Below are positions 35,501 through 43,499 of a stretch of 64,000 nucleotides of DNA, one piece after another; the first letter of the stretch is position 1; each line of letters opens with the position of its first letter. The DNA is from Acanthopleura granulata (lineage: Eukaryota; Mollusca; Polyplacophora; Chitonida; Chitonidae), in the NCBI GenBank assembly GCA_016165875.1, contig JABBOT010000009.1, positions 17,230,790-17,294,789 of the forward strand, given 5' to 3'. The translations under genes were made by a program, and so were the position numbers. A model generated the notes under the pieces. That model did not search any database, was not told the DNA's origin, and saw nothing but the letters and a program-made list of their open reading frames with translations.

Positions 35501-35910
35501 GTAATACGTCCATAATAGGAGAGACACATCGTCTGTGTAAGGTTCTCATATAATTTCACAAGATCACATTACGGCCTTTGTTGCTGTCAGGTTAGAATGA
35601 AAACAGCTGGCAGCTTGTTACCAGGACCTTTACCGTACTTTCGCGAAAATTTTATATCAGTGTACAGGCGTGAATGTTCAATTAATCCTGAGTTACGGCC
35701 ACTCGTTTTGATAGTCGACTGAGGACAATTTAATAAGCCACGTGTGAATAAAATGGTTCTTGTATTTTTCAGGCAATCGCTGGATTTGGGCTCAATATCT
35801 TGGGGCTCATATTGATCAATGTTGGAGCCCATACATTTGGAAAGGCCTACTTCCACTGGGACGTCGCACCAGAGGCGATGAGGCAGAACTTTACTGTGTC
35901 CGGAATTTAA
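20440..35910 (+). CDS. SLC13-family (Na+/dicarboxylate-sulfate type) membrane carrier, gene 1, 14 coding exons
   Basis: Joined exons: 20440-20547, 21607-21756, 22866-22981, 23584-23702, 25411-25489, 26375-26509, 26792-26920, 28822-28923, 29572-29676, 30753-30850, 32224-32339, 33148-33312, 33817-33954, 35773-35910. They give 1698 nt, one frame, 565 residues plus TAA, close to the usual 570-620 for animal SLC13 proteins. Family marks seen: CAY..FW.FEVLPL.VTSLLP after the first membrane segment, VERWGLHKRVAL, a cytoplasmic acidic/basic loop, EEYKSLG before a membrane segment, GWDSWF, LSWQDVNRTLPW, TEIVSNTATL, and FMMPISSPPNAI. The family carries Krebs-cycle dicarboxylates, citrate or sulfate with Na+ across the plasma or an endomembrane; the substrate here is unknown. 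The first SNT motif is absent (ITAGVT instead), so normal Na+-coupled transport cannot be assumed. A C-terminal NFT sequon fits the extracellular C-terminus of the family. Nearest human relatives are SLC13A2/A3/A5; I cannot assign an orthologue. Family membership is very sure; exon ends are predicted. Confidence 0.93.
20635..20720 (+). mobile_element. tRNA-like SINE head fragment, intron 1 of gene 1
   Basis: GAGATCGAGTCTCACTCTAG then CCAGTAGTATCGCT, matching 14010-14040. Degenerate. Confidence 0.42.
21607..21756 (+). CDS. Gene 1 exon 2 (CAY..EVLPL segment)
   Basis: The acceptor is ccgaag after a pyrimidine-rich tract; the donor gtatgt follows YIK. Fifty codons, phase 0 at both ends, begin PGRCAYGV and contain FEVLPLGVTSLLPILLFP, a strongly conserved SLC13 stretch. 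The same acceptor type (tcgaag) occurs at the matching place in gene 2, which fixes the boundary. Confidence 0.9.
22148..22285 (-). mobile_element. SINE-1 fragment in intron 2 of gene 1
   Basis: Inverted copy: poly-A/T tail at 22148, ATTACGCCGTCCTAAAGAAT, then AAACCGGGCAAAGCCCGGGG. Head missing. Confidence 0.75.
22866..22981 (+). CDS. Gene 1 exon 3 (VERWGLHKRVAL segment)
   Basis: Acceptor cccacag, donor gtctgt, ending in phase 2 inside a Trp codon. The usual family sequence here is KD(T/S)NxLFxGGLxxAxAVEHWNLHKR. This exon reads SPSVTIIGIFGIIAGVERW: the tail is conserved, but the DTN and GG residues are gone. Confidence 0.9.
23584..23702 (+). CDS. Gene 1 exon 4 (N-terminal re-entrant loop, SNT lost)
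   Basis: Acceptor ctgtag, donor gtaggt, phases 2 to 1. LILGMIVSTAVLSIF aligns with LGFMxVTAFLSMW of known carriers, and MIPIVRSIVDKLE aligns with MVPIxxAVLDQL. Between them, ISNTATTA is replaced by ITAGVTV, one residue shorter. The substrate/Na+ hairpin tip of the first repeat is therefore altered. Confidence 0.92.
23775..24350 (+). repeat. 26-bp minisatellite, degenerate, intron 4 of gene 1
   Basis: Units such as GAACGTCTTCAATTTACACT+CCCAAT and GGTTCCCCAATATGCATATT+AAATGA keep a 26-base period over about 20 units with heavy divergence. Confidence 0.8.
24450..24745 (+). repeat. Unclassified 300-bp repeat, full copy, intron 4 of gene 1
   Basis: GATGACAACACAACATTCTG, ATTCTAGACCAGAGACATCT, TAGAATAAAACCCTAACTG-like, GAGGCCGGATTTCACCGTTG, CACACTGTCGTG and TGCTGTAGTCTTTTATTG. 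Same order as 48655-48952. No coding potential, terminal repeats or tRNA-like head seen. Confidence 0.7.
25141..25397 (+). mobile_element. SINE-1 abutting exon 5 of gene 1
   Basis: Full-length but diverged: head AGGGCCTTCGTGGCCTGGTG, B box GAGTTCAAGCCC, tail CAATCAAATAAATGAATAAT. Its end is only about 14 bases upstream of the exon 5 acceptor. Confidence 0.82.
25411..25489 (+). CDS. Gene 1 exon 5 (acidic cytoplasmic loop)
   Basis: Acceptor ttgtag, donor gtaagg, phases 1 to 2. It encodes a hydrophilic, Glu/Asn/Thr-rich stretch (ESKTEENETNEEVGNEDED...). This is the variable large intracellular loop of SLC13 proteins. It has little in common with gene 2 exon 5. A SINE ends about 15 bases before its acceptor. 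Confidence 0.82.
26375..26509 (+). CDS. Gene 1 exon 6 (N-terminal GTSIG loop)
   Basis: Acceptor ctgcag, donor gtaagt, phases 2 to 2. LYKAFCLCISHGTSIG matches the LLLCIxYAASIG region of the family. The next residues are SSIILTGHPSNFV where ordinary members have GTATLTGTxPNLV, so length is kept but glycine and threonine positions are changed. Confidence 0.9.
26792..26920 (+). CDS. Gene 1 exon 7 (membrane segment)
   Basis: Acceptor gtatag, donor gtaagt, phases 2 to 2. IYEPYGISSKLSFVGWLVYA leads into a hydrophobic helix rich in Leu, Val and Trp, ending FLRGK. It corresponds to the NFxSWFxFAFPxxxxLLxxWxWL region of SLC13 carriers. Confidence 0.9.
27073..28780 (+). repeat. 26-bp minisatellite, intron 7 of gene 1
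   Basis: The unit is GTTAGTCACATCATCTCCTT followed by GTTAGT or GTTTGT. About 45 almost identical units run to about 28235, then a degenerating tail to about 28780. Two main unit types (TTAG and TTTG) plus a rarer ATTG type are interspersed. Confidence 0.97.
28822..28923 (+). CDS. Gene 1 exon 8 (cytoplasmic helix, EEYKSLG)
   Basis: Acceptor ctgacag, donor gtgagc, phases 2 to 2. It encodes a charged amphipathic stretch beginning GLCRRSKVTAEMKKAEK and ending EEYKSLGTI, which matches the IxxEYxxLGP motif placed before a membrane helix in this family. It lies right after the large 26-bp minisatellite. Confidence 0.9.
29140..29370 (+). repeat. Dispersed repeat, intron 8 of gene 1
   Basis: Second copy of the 9735-9990 repeat: TGAACATAAAGGTGTAAGAA, CAATCCAAACATTTGACTGC, GATCTTTCCCTTTAACACC. 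Confidence 0.55.
29572..29676 (+). CDS. Gene 1 exon 9 (YPEVMVV..GWDSWF)
   Basis: Acceptor tttacag, donor gtacga, phases 2 to 2. YPEVMVVIAMLSLMILFITE is followed by DLYFTKGWDSWFKP, equal to the family motif ILWFxRxPxFxPGWxxLF. It matches gene 2 exon 9 at 20 of 34 residues. Confidence 0.9.
30370..30599 (-). mobile_element. SINE-1 copy in intron 9 of gene 1
   Basis: Inverted: TTATTTGATTGGTGTTTTAC tail, GACGGCCAGCATTATGGTGG body, B box complement near 30555. The outer part of the head is missing. Confidence 0.85.
30753..30850 (+). CDS. Gene 1 exon 10 (PAKSPRE membrane segment)
   Basis: Acceptor ttgacag, weak donor gtgctg, phases 2 to 1. FVGTAEPAILILTLMFIIPA then KSPRELLRCAEK corresponds to the DxTVAIxxxxxxFxxPSxxP helix of SLC13 proteins. 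The donor is non-consensus, so this exon could be spliced inefficiently. Confidence 0.85.
31090..31130 (+). mobile_element. SINE-1 tail fragment
   Basis: CCAATCAAATAAATAAGTAA only, in intron 10 of gene 1. Confidence 0.5.
31227..31497 (-). mobile_element. SINE-1 full-length copy in intron 10 of gene 1
   Basis: Inverted copy running from the TTTATTTATTTATTTGATTG tail to the head complement GGCCACGGAGGCCCCC. The A and B boxes can be read on the minus strand. Confidence 0.88.
32224..32339 (+). CDS. Gene 1 exon 11 (LSWQDVNRTLPW)
   Basis: Acceptor attatag, donor gtaagc, phases 1 to 0. FAALLSWQDVNRTLPWSIIL plus LIGAGFAVMKACK matches LLTWKxxQxxMPWxIxxLxGGGFALAxG of the family. Degenerate copies of the last exon bases and donor recur downstream in the intron. 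Confidence 0.91.
32311..32575 (+). repeat. Degenerate repeats of the exon 11/intron 11 junction, gene 1
   Basis: The true junction GTCATGAAGGCCTGCAAG|GTAAGC recurs as CTCACGAAAGCCTGTAAA|GTAAGC near 32400 and CTCACAAAAGCCTGTAAA|GTCATC near 32540, each preceded by GGTTTGCT and followed by a GATG.CA phrase. A partial copy (GGATTGCTCTCTTGGAGTTT) is near 32460. Confidence 0.78.
32845..33027 (+). mobile_element. SINE-1, 5'-truncated, intron 11 of gene 1
   Basis: Starts at the B box (GAGTTCAAGCCCG); body with CCGGTTTCCTCCCAC; tail ACACCAATCAAATAAATAAA. Confidence 0.8.
33148..33312 (+). CDS. Gene 1 exon 12 (C-terminal SNTAT hairpin)
   Basis: Acceptor atttag, donor gtatgt, phase 0 at both ends, 55 codons. 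It reads VSGLMDILEKSF and then TEIVSNTATLVTLVPVV. The SNT triplet at the tip of the second re-entrant loop is intact, in contrast to the first repeat in exon 4. Confidence 0.93.
33817..33954 (+). CDS. Gene 1 exon 13 (PPNAI signature)
   Basis: Acceptor tttcag, donor gtgagt, phase 0, 46 codons. FMMPISSPPNAIAYSLG followed by LKIKDM matches the Na+:sulfate symporter family signature (FMLPVATPPNAI and a following KDM). The Thr before PPN is Ser here. Confidence 0.93.
35773..35910 (+). CDS. Gene 1 exon 14 (last helix, C-terminus, stop)
   Basis: Acceptor tttcag; 45 codons then TAA. GFGLNILGLILINVGAHTFG is the last membrane helix (family: GxxxNIxGxxxxxxxxxTWG), then KAYFHWDVAPEAMRQNFTVS. The NFT sequon corresponds in position to the single C-terminal N-glycosylation site known in NaDC1-type carriers. 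Confidence 0.92.
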   Translation, partial: AIAGFGLNILGLILINVGAHTFGKAYFHWDVAPEAMRQNFTVSGI

Positions 35911-35946
35911 GGAAGGCGACGAACAAAGAATTGTGTTTACTGACAA

Positions 35947-35952
35947 AATAAA
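35947..35952 (+). promoter_or_regulatory. Candidate polyadenylation signal of gene 1
   Basis: AATAAA stands 37 bases after the TAA stop. It is the first such hexamer downstream and implies a very short 3'UTR. No transcript evidence is available. Confidence 0.45.
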
Positions 35953-35959
35953 CTAAGCA

Positions 35960-37055
35960 AAACTACGTTAACGCCGCTTAAGTGTGCCCAGCATTATGAC
36001 CTCTTTGAGAAACAGCCCCTAGAACCATAATCTTTTCCGAAATCATACAAAACGATTTACACAGAACAGTAGGCCTGCTCCGAATTACCTCCCCTGTCAA
36101 ACAACAAAAGCTATGACGTAACGCGAAATTAGTTTTAGAGCTGTGAAACTGCGAGAATTGGGACCTTACCCATTGAAGTAGACCAACGCCTAGGTTATGT
36201 GCGACAGTGACAGCTATTTATAGGACAACAGAATGTAGAAGAAAACTGACATCATCCATTAGGAATTGCAATAATGTCATCTGAAATTAAGTCCATGTTT
36301 TTCAGCTTAGGTAAATACGCATAGGCTCTATTTGACGGATTTCGAAGAAGCTGCCTGTTGTACACAATTGTGTACTTCTTCAGTAAAATATTCCTCCGAA
36401 TTGTAAAATATTCCTCCGAATTGCCTTAAACGTATAATGTTTATTCTCGGCTTTCCGTATCAGTTCACAAAATTAAAATCTGAAATAAAGGTAGGCTTTC
36501 AAGCATCTTGTGCCGTTTTAACTTCGAAACTGGCCATTATTCTTTGTCCGAAGTCCCACATAACCACAACTTACTCCCGAGAAAGTGACAATTAAATCTG
36601 CAAGCTCTAAGGCCTCCAGGCCCGAAAGGCTTTGAACCCTGAGAAAACTCCAGTCAAATTCGTGATAGGGCATGACCGATCAAATTTTTCTCAAATTTGA
36701 CAAACAGCTGACAGGGGTCAAACTCACCCAGTCAGAGGCCAGTGAACCCTGATTTATAACTACTTTTGCCTCGTGTGAATCCGCCTCCATTTCCTGAAAA
36801 ATATACAAATTTATATCTAGAATGAAATTTTAAAACCTACCACCTAGCAAACAGAAACACTGAAAAAAGGCAGCCCAGAGGAGCAAAAGAAAACATCTGT
36901 GTACATACTCAGGATCTACATTCGTCCTTCCCGACGGGTAGCATTAATTGTGTAGCCGGCGCTGTGCTGTTGAGTTGAACAAGAATGGACTGGAACGTCC
37001 CATTAGAAAATATCAACACTTTTAGGGCCAGTTATACATGTGTGTTTAAAGAAAC
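35960..37055. other. Intergenic spacer, nothing recognised
   Basis: A 16-base direct repeat (AAAATATTCCTCCGAATT) occurs at about 36387 and 36405. No gene supported. Confidence 0.5.
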
Positions 37056-37165
37056 TTAAGGATACTAGAACTTCTCAGGGGTGAAATTTGGTGAATTTTT
37101 TTTACTTCACATTCTTATTCTCCTATCTTTCCTCTCACTGAAAGATGAAGATCCGATTCGAATAG
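37056..37165 (+). mobile_element. Solo end of the 17108-18184 element
   Basis: TTAAGGATACTAGAACTTCT followed by TTCACATTCTTATTCTCCTA and TCTTTC match the inverted right end of the large element. Confidence 0.6.
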
Positions 37166-37167
37166 CC

Positions 37168-37437
37168 TTTATTTATTTATTTATTTGATTGGTGTTTTAA
37201 GCCGTACTCAAGAATAGTTCACTTATGCGACGGCGGCCAGCATTACGGTGAGAGAAAACCGTGCAGAGTGCGGCGGAAAGCCAAGACCACCCGTAAGTTT
37301 CCAGCAGATCGTCCCACTTCGGACCGGAGAGGAAGCCAGCATGAGCTGGACTTGAACTCACAGCGACCACAATGGTGAAAGGATTCTGGGTCATTACGCT
37401 GCGCTAGCGCGCTAACCAACTGAGCCACGAAAGCCCA
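37168..37437 (-). mobile_element. SINE-1 full-length intergenic copy
   Basis: Inverted copy with intact tail, body, B box (GGACTTGAACTCACAGCGAC complement) and A box (CTAACCAACTGAGCCACG complement). One of the best preserved copies in the window. Confidence 0.9.
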
Positions 37438-37464
37438 CTTCGAATTGTAAAGACCTTAAAGGAC

Positions 37465-37620
37465 CATTTGCAACTACATCGGAAATCGTCCCCTGTTGCT
37501 CAGACCGATTACCAACCTGCTCACAGTGACAGATCTACTGCATCAAGGGCTTCCCTGGTATGCGGCGGAAGTTGTTATATGACCAGGTGCGAGTTCAATT
37601 CCGGCCTTTGACAGTATTGC
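37465..37620 (+). repeat. Dispersed repeat shared with 46865-47015
   Basis: GGAAATCGTCCCCTGTTGCT, CCAACCTGCTCACAGTGACA, GATCTACTG, GGCTTCCCTGGTATGCGGCG and a B-box-like GCGAGTTCAATTCC. Possibly a tRNA-derived element. Confidence 0.55.
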
Positions 37621-37936
37621 ACAGTCTATTGTTCGTTGAAGGTCATTTGCCTTTCATCAAAATGGTGAACCTGGGAATGCAAATTGTCAAGTTTATTGGT
37701 TTACGACGGGAAAATTTTACCCGCCCATAAATTGAGAGCCGCGCCATACGTGCATGTAAAACCTGTTGAATATGGCGCTAGGCCAATAAATAAATTGTCT
37801 TCAGAGTAACAAAGATTTGGTCTTTAACGATTTGAAGTCATGGATCCAAAACATTACTCGAACGCTACACTGTCAACCTTTGTCTGTCATGATTCTGAGT
37901 AGTCTCCCTTGCACCCGGAAAGTTGCATTCTGGTAT

Positions 37937-38172
37937 AGAAATATATTTATGTATGTATGTATGTTTGGATGTATGCTTGGGGTTTATGAGGACGAGGAGT
38001 CCCTGGAATGCATGTATATATTGTGTCTTCTTGTGGCAGGGCGAGTTCATACGGCCACAGTCTGCCGTCACGGGAACATCATAACACCCCCTCTCAGTCA
38101 CATTATACTGACACTCAATCGAACAGTCTTGTTTCCTCGCTCTCTCAGTTCTGAGCACTAAGTGAGACAACA
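37937..38172 (-). mobile_element. SINE-2 copy, inverted
   Basis: GTATGTATGTATGTTTGGAT tail at the left, GTGTCTTCTTGTGGCAGG, then CACATTATACTGACACTCAA and a CTCAGTTCTGAGCACTAAG end. Head missing. Confidence 0.7.
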
Positions 38173-38174
38173 AC

Positions 38175-38869
38175 AGGTTCTATTTACAGTGTTTAATATG
38201 ATATCGGTGGATGCAAGATGAAAGTGTACAGCTGGCGTTAGTGTTTTGGTTGGATTTTTCGTACCTCGGACTATGACTTGTGTAGGGGATATTCAACGTG
38301 TTTAGGTGGGAGGAAAATGACCCGAATTTAGAGTGAAAAAGTATGCTTCTGCTAAATTAACCAGGAAGTTTCTCTGTACTTAATAAAAGGCACAGAATCG
38401 AGCCACAGAGATTCACAGGTTGCAAATGAAGAGCAATCATCAAACTTGTAGGTGGACAACACTACGGACTTTACATTGCGGTCTCCTGTTGTTTCTGTAA
38501 TTACGGGTATCTTTAGTTTTACTCAACACTGGTTACATCCCCGACAAATTAAACCTCATAACTGATTAAATGTTTAGTTAGAACGTTTGAACACATCATC
38601 CGTGCATTACGCACTTCAGCATTAGAGGCGAGACACTCATCTGTGTGCAAAGTACGGTCCTTTTTACATTCTTACAATCGAAGGCAAGGCATTGTGAACT
38701 CCTGGGTGAGACCTTGGGGAACAACCCCGGGCATATTATTTTACCTCTTTCTCGTTGAAGACGACTTTAAAGTATATCAGAATCTCGTAATCAGAAGGAA
38801 AACAAGTGATTTAACACTATTTCTACATGGCAAAATGGTGACGTGGCAGCGGAAACAGATGCCTTCTAG
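38175..38869. other. Intergenic spacer, nothing recognised
   Basis: No supported gene or repeat. Confidence 0.45.
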
Positions 38870-39068
38870 AGTGTTAGAGATATCTCACCCATGATTGGTT
38901 AAAACTGAGAGCACGGCGGCGCTACGTGGGCGATTTTACTTACTTTGAACTGCAATGTCTTGGTTTAGCTACATCACAAAATTAAAAAGTGACGTTCTTC
39001 AAACTATGAAGGGTATTCTTTATCAATACATGTATACATTTGATCTAATGCTGTCTTTTCTTTTAAGC
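38870..39068 (+). repeat. Local dispersed duplication, copy 1
   Basis: Matches 40028-40240: ATATCTCACCCATGATTGG, GCACGGCGGCGC, TTTTACTTACTTTGAACTGC, GTGACGTTCTTC, CATGTATACATTTG and TGTCTTTTCTTTTAA. Confidence 0.7.
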
Positions 39069-39744
39069 CAATTACCGGACCTAATACTTACTGTTAATGA
39101 AACGCTCCATATGTGTTAATGATTCACTTTTTTAATGTTTTTATCTTTGATTTACAACCTGTGGCTAATTTTTTTTAGGAATTCTTGAACCATACTCATT
39201 TTATATGGCTGATGTGAAAGCTATATAAAGGACGGGTTAACAGATTACAGAAAGTCAGCATACATTTACGTGTAACTTACTATAAAGATGTCACTGATTT
39301 ACAAATTCATGGCCAAACACTGGAACTCTTGTGCCAGTTACAAGAGTAGCCCACTCGTCTTGGCCAGGTGGGTGGTATAGAGCTAGGGGATGTGTAACTT
39401 GTTAGAATTTACATGAACTGGTAAGAACAAAATACAGAAGGTTACATCGTAGAGGCCAAAACTGACTCAGTGACGACAGAGTTTGCAAACACATAACCTG
39501 TGAATCTGTTCTGTTGTCATGTTTACTCTAAGTCAGTTTAGCTATTTTTCTCACTCTTTATGAAAATGCTTAAAACCTACCAACTCACACATTCCCCAGC
39601 CCCCAGGGGCCTGATTTAGGTTAAAATGCTTAGAGGTTAACGGAAGTTCATTAGACGTCATTGGTCTAGATTTACAAACACTTCGTCACGTATAATAAGG
39701 AATAACAGGAACAGATAATATAGGCACCAGACCTTAGAGATCCC

Positions 39745-40010
39745 TAGTTCAACTGCCGTAAATTGAACAAAAGGCCGGGTGTCATCGGCTATTGGCCATT
39801 TCATAATTATCACAGCATTGTTGCCTCTCTCGTTTTACTCTCTGCACTGTAGTCTTTTATATTGTGTTCCTGAAAAAACTGGGATTCTGCTGGTGGAGTA
39901 AGCATTCCCGAGGCCTGGTCCCTTTGAATTGTTTTCATGTGATCGATTATTAAATCTGATGACAATACAGAATTTTAAGTAACTTCTAATAAAATGCAAT
40001 AAACATGACT
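39745..40010 (+). repeat. Unclassified 300-bp repeat, two adjoining pieces
   Basis: A 3' part (CGTAAATTGAACAAAAGGCC to CACTGTAGTCTTTTATATTG, 39745-39865) is followed by a 5' part (GATGACAATACAGAATTTTA, 39895-40010). Confidence 0.6.
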
Positions 40011-40027
40011 GCACGACTTGCCCTGGT

Positions 40028-40240
40028 GGTAGGAATATCTCACCATTGATTGGGTAATATTGCGAGTATGGCGGCCCGTTCGAATTTCCTTACTTGGGCG
40101 TTTTTACTTACTTTAAACTGCGATACCTCGGTTATCGTACATCACAAAAATAAACAGTGACGTTTTTTGAGCATTCAGTGGGATTCTCTTTCGATACATA
40201 TATACATTTGGTCTACTGTTGTCTTTTCTTTTAAACGTCA
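40028..40240 (+). repeat. Local dispersed duplication, copy 2
   Basis: ATATCTCACCATTGATTGGG, TATGGCGGCCCG, TTTTACTTACTTTAAACTGC, GTGACGTTTTTTG, TATATACATTTGG and TGTCTTTTCTTTTAA. Confidence 0.7.
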
Positions 40241-40593
40241 CAAATGACAGATTTAAGTTCGTGTTTAAAGCTGTGTGTTTTTATGGACATTTAATTTTAA
40301 AACGGTTCTTTATTCTGAATTGAAACCTTGAACATGACGTCGACAAATGTTACAAAAATCAAGTTTTGAGCCCTTGAGTCCACTTTTTGGACAAAATTGT
40401 TGCTGTTTTTGTTAGGCTGTAGACTTTTACGTATCACTTATTACGAACGCTCGAACAGGTACGGAAAATGTAAATATTGCTTTCGGAATGCTTGTTTCAC
40501 ATACTCTATCACAGCTGGACGTCCCAATGTATTAATGTTTATTTCAGTGTTGTTCACTTTCTTCGCTCATTCCGTTGACCTGTCAAATGCCAG

Positions 40594-40895
40594 ATGTTCA
40601 TTTTAGCAATCTGTCTATCAAAGGCGAGAAATCTTCATGTCATTCACTCGTCTAAGGCAACATGTTCATTTCAGTCGTGTAAATTTCAATATGTTCATTT
40701 CAGCCACCTGTGTGGATGGCAACATGTCCATTTCAGTCACTTGTGTATATGGCAATGTGTTCATTTCAGTCACCTGCGTATATGGCAACATGCCCACTTC
40801 AGCCACCTGTGTATATGTTCACTTATACATGTTCACTTCGATCGCTTGTGTATATAGTAACATGTCCATTTCAGTGACCTGTGTACATGGCAGCG
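40594..40895 (+). repeat. 33-bp minisatellite
   Basis: Unit CAACATGTTCATTTCAGTCA+CCTGTGTATATGG, about nine units with substitutions and some short units. Open frames across it are by-products of the repeat. Confidence 0.88.
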
Positions 40896-40899
40896 TGTA

Positions 40900-41788
40900 T
40901 ATGTATGCTCCACGTTACTCACTAAGCCAGTCGTGTCTGCGGGGCACTCTCTCTTCCGGAACACTGAATCCCGTCAAAATTCTAAAAAAGTGAGCGTACC
41001 ATGCGGCCATTTTTACTTCAAATTGACCCGGGCATGAGTATGACCCCAGGTCAGTTGATGTAGTTAATGTCTTGTTAGCCTGTCCTTACGTCGAGAAAGA
41101 GGCGAAAGCTACAACATTTTATTCATGTGAGTTTTATTTGTTTTTGTAATTCTATTGTGCACAAGAAGTAAGAGTAGGCATGATGGGTCACACGGAGAAG
41201 TCATTGGTCGACTTGCAGAGATGTGCAACAAGTCTAACATACTCTCAGATCTAATGCACATCTTGTTTATCCAGCCAAATCTTTCACTTCGAGCACTTGC
41301 TAGACATACTACACACCTCTTATCTTACAAAATACTTCCAAAATTCATTTTCGCTTGTAATGCGTAGCTTCGGATATATATATTTATATAATTCCAGGTA
41401 AAGACGGCGTTGAGAGTGGGAGAGGCTATATACGAAAATCGAAGTACGAGGCTTAATATGCATGTATGAAAGTGAATAGCGTAGAATCAGGTCAGGAACG
41501 CGCATGCGTACCTCATATATTAACGAGAAAAAGAAACCTGTCGTGTTAAATGCAATCACATTTTCCAAAAAATGAATAAAACAAATAAATAATCTCAGGA
41601 TGGGAAATTTGTGAAAGTGATACCTAACTGTTAAGATTAATATCTCCATCAGTATGTTAACTGAGATAAGGGTTTCAATAGTTTATGTTTTAATCTAAAA
41701 AAAAGTTGTTTATTACTGTTTTGAGAAAAAATTGCTCTGGTAAGTGCATATTTTAAACTCAAATCGATCCCAGTCAGAAAATATTTTG
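40900..41788. other. Intergenic spacer, nothing recognised
   Basis: Short open frames on both strands only; no family resemblance. Confidence 0.45.
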
Positions 41789-41985
41789 ATTATTTATCTG
41801 ACTGTTATACGCCGTACTCAAACATATTTTAGTTACACCACGGCGGCCAGCTTTATGAGGAAAATACTCGATCTTCCGCAGCTTCCTGGCGGACCTTCCC
41901 ACTTACGAGAAAGCCGATGGACCAGCCTTGAACTCACAAAGACCGCACTGAGGAGAGGCTTCTGGGTCTCTCGCATTGTAGACTG
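41789..41985 (-). mobile_element. SINE-1 diverged copy
   Basis: TATACGCCGTACTCAAACAT, CACGGCGGCCAGCTTTATGA and CTTGAACTCACAAAGACCGC in inverted order; head lost. Confidence 0.75.
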
Positions 41986-42010
41986 AACAGTAATGTCCTG
42001 CAACAAGCAG

Positions 42011-42033
42011 GATATATATATATATATATATAT
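42011..42033. repeat. AT microsatellite
   Basis: About eleven AT dinucleotides in the spacer between the two carrier genes. Confidence 0.9.
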
Positions 42034-42484
42034 GTTTGGTACATCACACTTACGTGTTCACAGGGCTCAGTGTCAATAATCAGCCAGCAATAAGCCGGAT
42101 GGCTTCATGTTTCAAACAATGCCTCAGTGCGCATGAGCAGAAGGATCATTGGTGATATAAACAAAACAACATGGTCATTTATGCATATGCTATAACAATT
42201 TAGGCGACGAAACCGGCATTCATATACCTGCCGTCAACCGAAATGGGCGTTCTAGGTCAATAACCCCAAAGAACTAAGAAAATATATAAATATAAAATTA
42301 GAACGGATTCATGCAAAGAGAAGCAGTCAATAGTTTTCACTGCTCACAAAAAGATGTTATGAATGTTCTAGGCCGATGAACAAAATCAGTATCCACATTG
42401 TGTACCATTTTAGTATGTGGTGTCGATGATCAGCTATGTATCTCATAGACACAGACATTGCTGATAGCCCAGGATTCGGCTCAT

Positions 42485-42710
42485 TTCTAATTATTTTGGT
42501 ATGATTTAATATCTAATTGTTCTTAAACCATGGTGCTAGGGACGGTGTAAGTTGTTACTTCTTGACCACTTGCACGAAGAGTTAGAATAAAACCCTAAGC
42601 GACGTAAATTTACAAGAGACCAGATTACACCATTAACGTGTGGCGATTTACCAACTATCAGACTGTCGTTTTTACTCACTATGCTGTAGTCTTTTATATT
42701 GTACATCGCT
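42485..42710 (+). repeat. Unclassified 300-bp repeat
   Basis: AACCATGGTGCTAGGG, GTAAGTTGTTACTTCTTG, GTTAGAATAAAACCCTAAGC, ACTATCAGACTGTC and GCTGTAGTCTTTTATATTG. Confidence 0.65.
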
Positions 42711-43246
42711 TAAGTGAAAAATTCTTGAGGGTAGCGAAAAGCAAACATTTGTATGATGTGTCCTCTTTGTCGTTCTCAATTGCAGTGTCACGTTTAAGGC
42801 TTCTCATTTTCTAACTATCAGCTTACGCAAAAAAAATACACACTCTTTTATCATGTAATCTTTTTGTGTCAGCCTTGAATCGTGCCAACCACATAACAAT
42901 AGAGTTTGTACTATATTTCGAATAAGTCGGAAGATATGACATATAGCACGTGTTAACGCGACTCTAAATGACTTATTAGTCCCGCAGAACTTCGTGCTAT
43001 CTCGCGATACTTTGCGTCTAGAGGAGGGTCTTTCAACTGAACAGACAAAAAGATCTGGATACAACAACAAAAACATCGTGACTGTGAGCCTTATGACCGA
43101 CTTTCTGCCGTTTGACTTTCGCTGAGAGATTTTCTTCTTTTTCCGTTGTAACAAGGTATTATGTTCTCGTCAACGGGAATTTTTGTTTTGTCTCGTGTCA
43201 TTGGCTCATACACCACAGCATCGCACCATCACACATCGTACGAGTC

Positions 43247-43497
43247 TTTATTTATTTCATAGGTATTTTACGCCATACTCAAGGGTATTTCATTCATACG
43301 ACGGCGGCCAGTATTGAGGTGGGAGGAACCAGACAGACTGCGATGGAAACCCAGGACCGTCCGCTGGTAGACCTTCGCAACGTACGACCGGAGGGGAAGC
43401 CAACGTAATCTCGGCCTGACTTACGTCGACCGCATTAGTGAGAGGCACCTAGGTCACTGGGCTGCACTAGGGCGTTAACGCATTCGGTCATATGGCA
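43247..43497 (-). mobile_element. SINE-1 copy upstream of gene 2
   Basis: Inverted copy with TTTTACGCCATACTCAAGGG, GACGGCGGCCAGTATTGAGG and a degraded head to 43497. It lies about 880 bases before the gene 2 start codon. Confidence 0.8.
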
Positions 43498-43499
43498 AG

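Noticed and set aside
35587..35946. 119-residue minus-strand open frame
   Set aside because: It is antisense to the last exon of gene 1, whose plus-strand reading matches SLC13.
40594..40993. Repetitive Cys/His-rich open frames
   Set aside because: Both frames are translations of the 33-bp minisatellite, whose period is a multiple of three and so keeps frames open.
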